From the NCBI GenBank assembly GCA_900754615.1, contig CAAEDN010000122.1, forward strand, positions 1-30,674: 30,674 nucleotides of DNA. The letters run 5' to 3'. This DNA comes from an uncultured Holdemanella sp. GTDB lineage: Bacteria > Bacillota_I > Bacilli_A > Erysipelotrichales > Erysipelotrichaceae. The notes under the pieces are model-generated. The model searched no databases. It was not told the origin of the DNA and saw only the letters and a list, made by a program, of their open reading frames with translations. Below, piece after piece: positions 30,641 through 30,674 of this stretch. The position numbers and the translations under genes were made by a program. Each line of letters opens with the position of its first letter. The stretch's first letter is position 1.

Positions 30641-30674
30641 ATTGTATATAGGCAATTTTCAAAATGAAATTGTC

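Noticed and set aside
1..30674. CRISPR array, insertion sequence, integrase or tRNA gene
   Set aside because: No regularly spaced repeats, transposase or integrase motifs, or complete cloverleaf were found on either strand.
30640..30674. CAATTTTC…GAAATTG inverted repeat at the right edge
   Set aside because: Too short and AT-rich, and it is cut by the window end, so its context cannot be judged.

Overview
The window looks like chromosome of a low-GC, Gram-positive, fermentative anaerobe of the Bacillota, most probably an Erysipelotrichia-type gut bacterium. This is inference from AT-rich codon use, strong AGGAGG-type ribosome sites, a Bacillus-type RNase P RNA next to gpsB, the recU-penicillin-binding-protein pair, an ECF riboflavin transporter behind an FMN riboswitch, and pyruvate formate-lyase behind a ZTP (pfl) riboswitch. 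No species can be named from the sequence alone.

Positions 1-6.9 kb form an accessory, partly decayed region: the tail of an unknown gene, an AlkD-like DNA glycosylase, an AAA ATPase with a DUF4143-like C-terminus, an ArdC-like antirestriction/zincin protein overlapping a frameshifted DUF3991/Toprim primase-like gene, a RelB/RelE-type toxin-antitoxin pair, and a metallophosphatase/5'-nucleotidase pseudogene with several lesions. This is typical cargo of integrative or conjugative elements, but no integrase, relaxase or attachment site is visible.

Positions 6.9-18.5 kb hold transport and redox genes: a TetR regulator divergent from an Old Yellow Enzyme-type flavin/Fe-S oxidoreductase; a four-gene leftward ABC export operon (HlyD-like adaptor, ATPase, second adaptor with a large insertion, MacB-type permease); a SulP anion transporter; a membrane-anchored XRE regulator; and a YitT-family membrane protein whose leader ends in a strong terminator just before its ribosome site.

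Positions 18.5-30.7 kb are core functions: pyruvate formate-lyase and its activase under a ZTP riboswitch; a class A penicillin-binding protein with Cys-rich C-terminal repeats, behind recU; gpsB and rnpB; an FMN riboswitch with ribU and a PNPOx-like flavoprotein; a CorA-type Mg2+ transporter with a short upstream ORF encoding a Met-Ser-Pro-Asp-Pro start; a small export protein; an HdeD-like membrane protein behind a CIRCE-like dyad; and an iron-dependent alcohol dehydrogenase.

The most interesting signals are in leaders: (i) the corA upstream ORF, which resembles the Mg2+-sensing MgtL peptide of enterobacteria and whose start codon lies in a long-range stem; (ii) the about 110-nt promoter-hairpin-terminator leader of yitT; (iii) a promoter just after the ZTP riboswitch terminator that could bypass it; (iv) an apparently leaderless recU; and (v) tetR flanked by inverted repeats with an orphan promoter aimed antisense to it.
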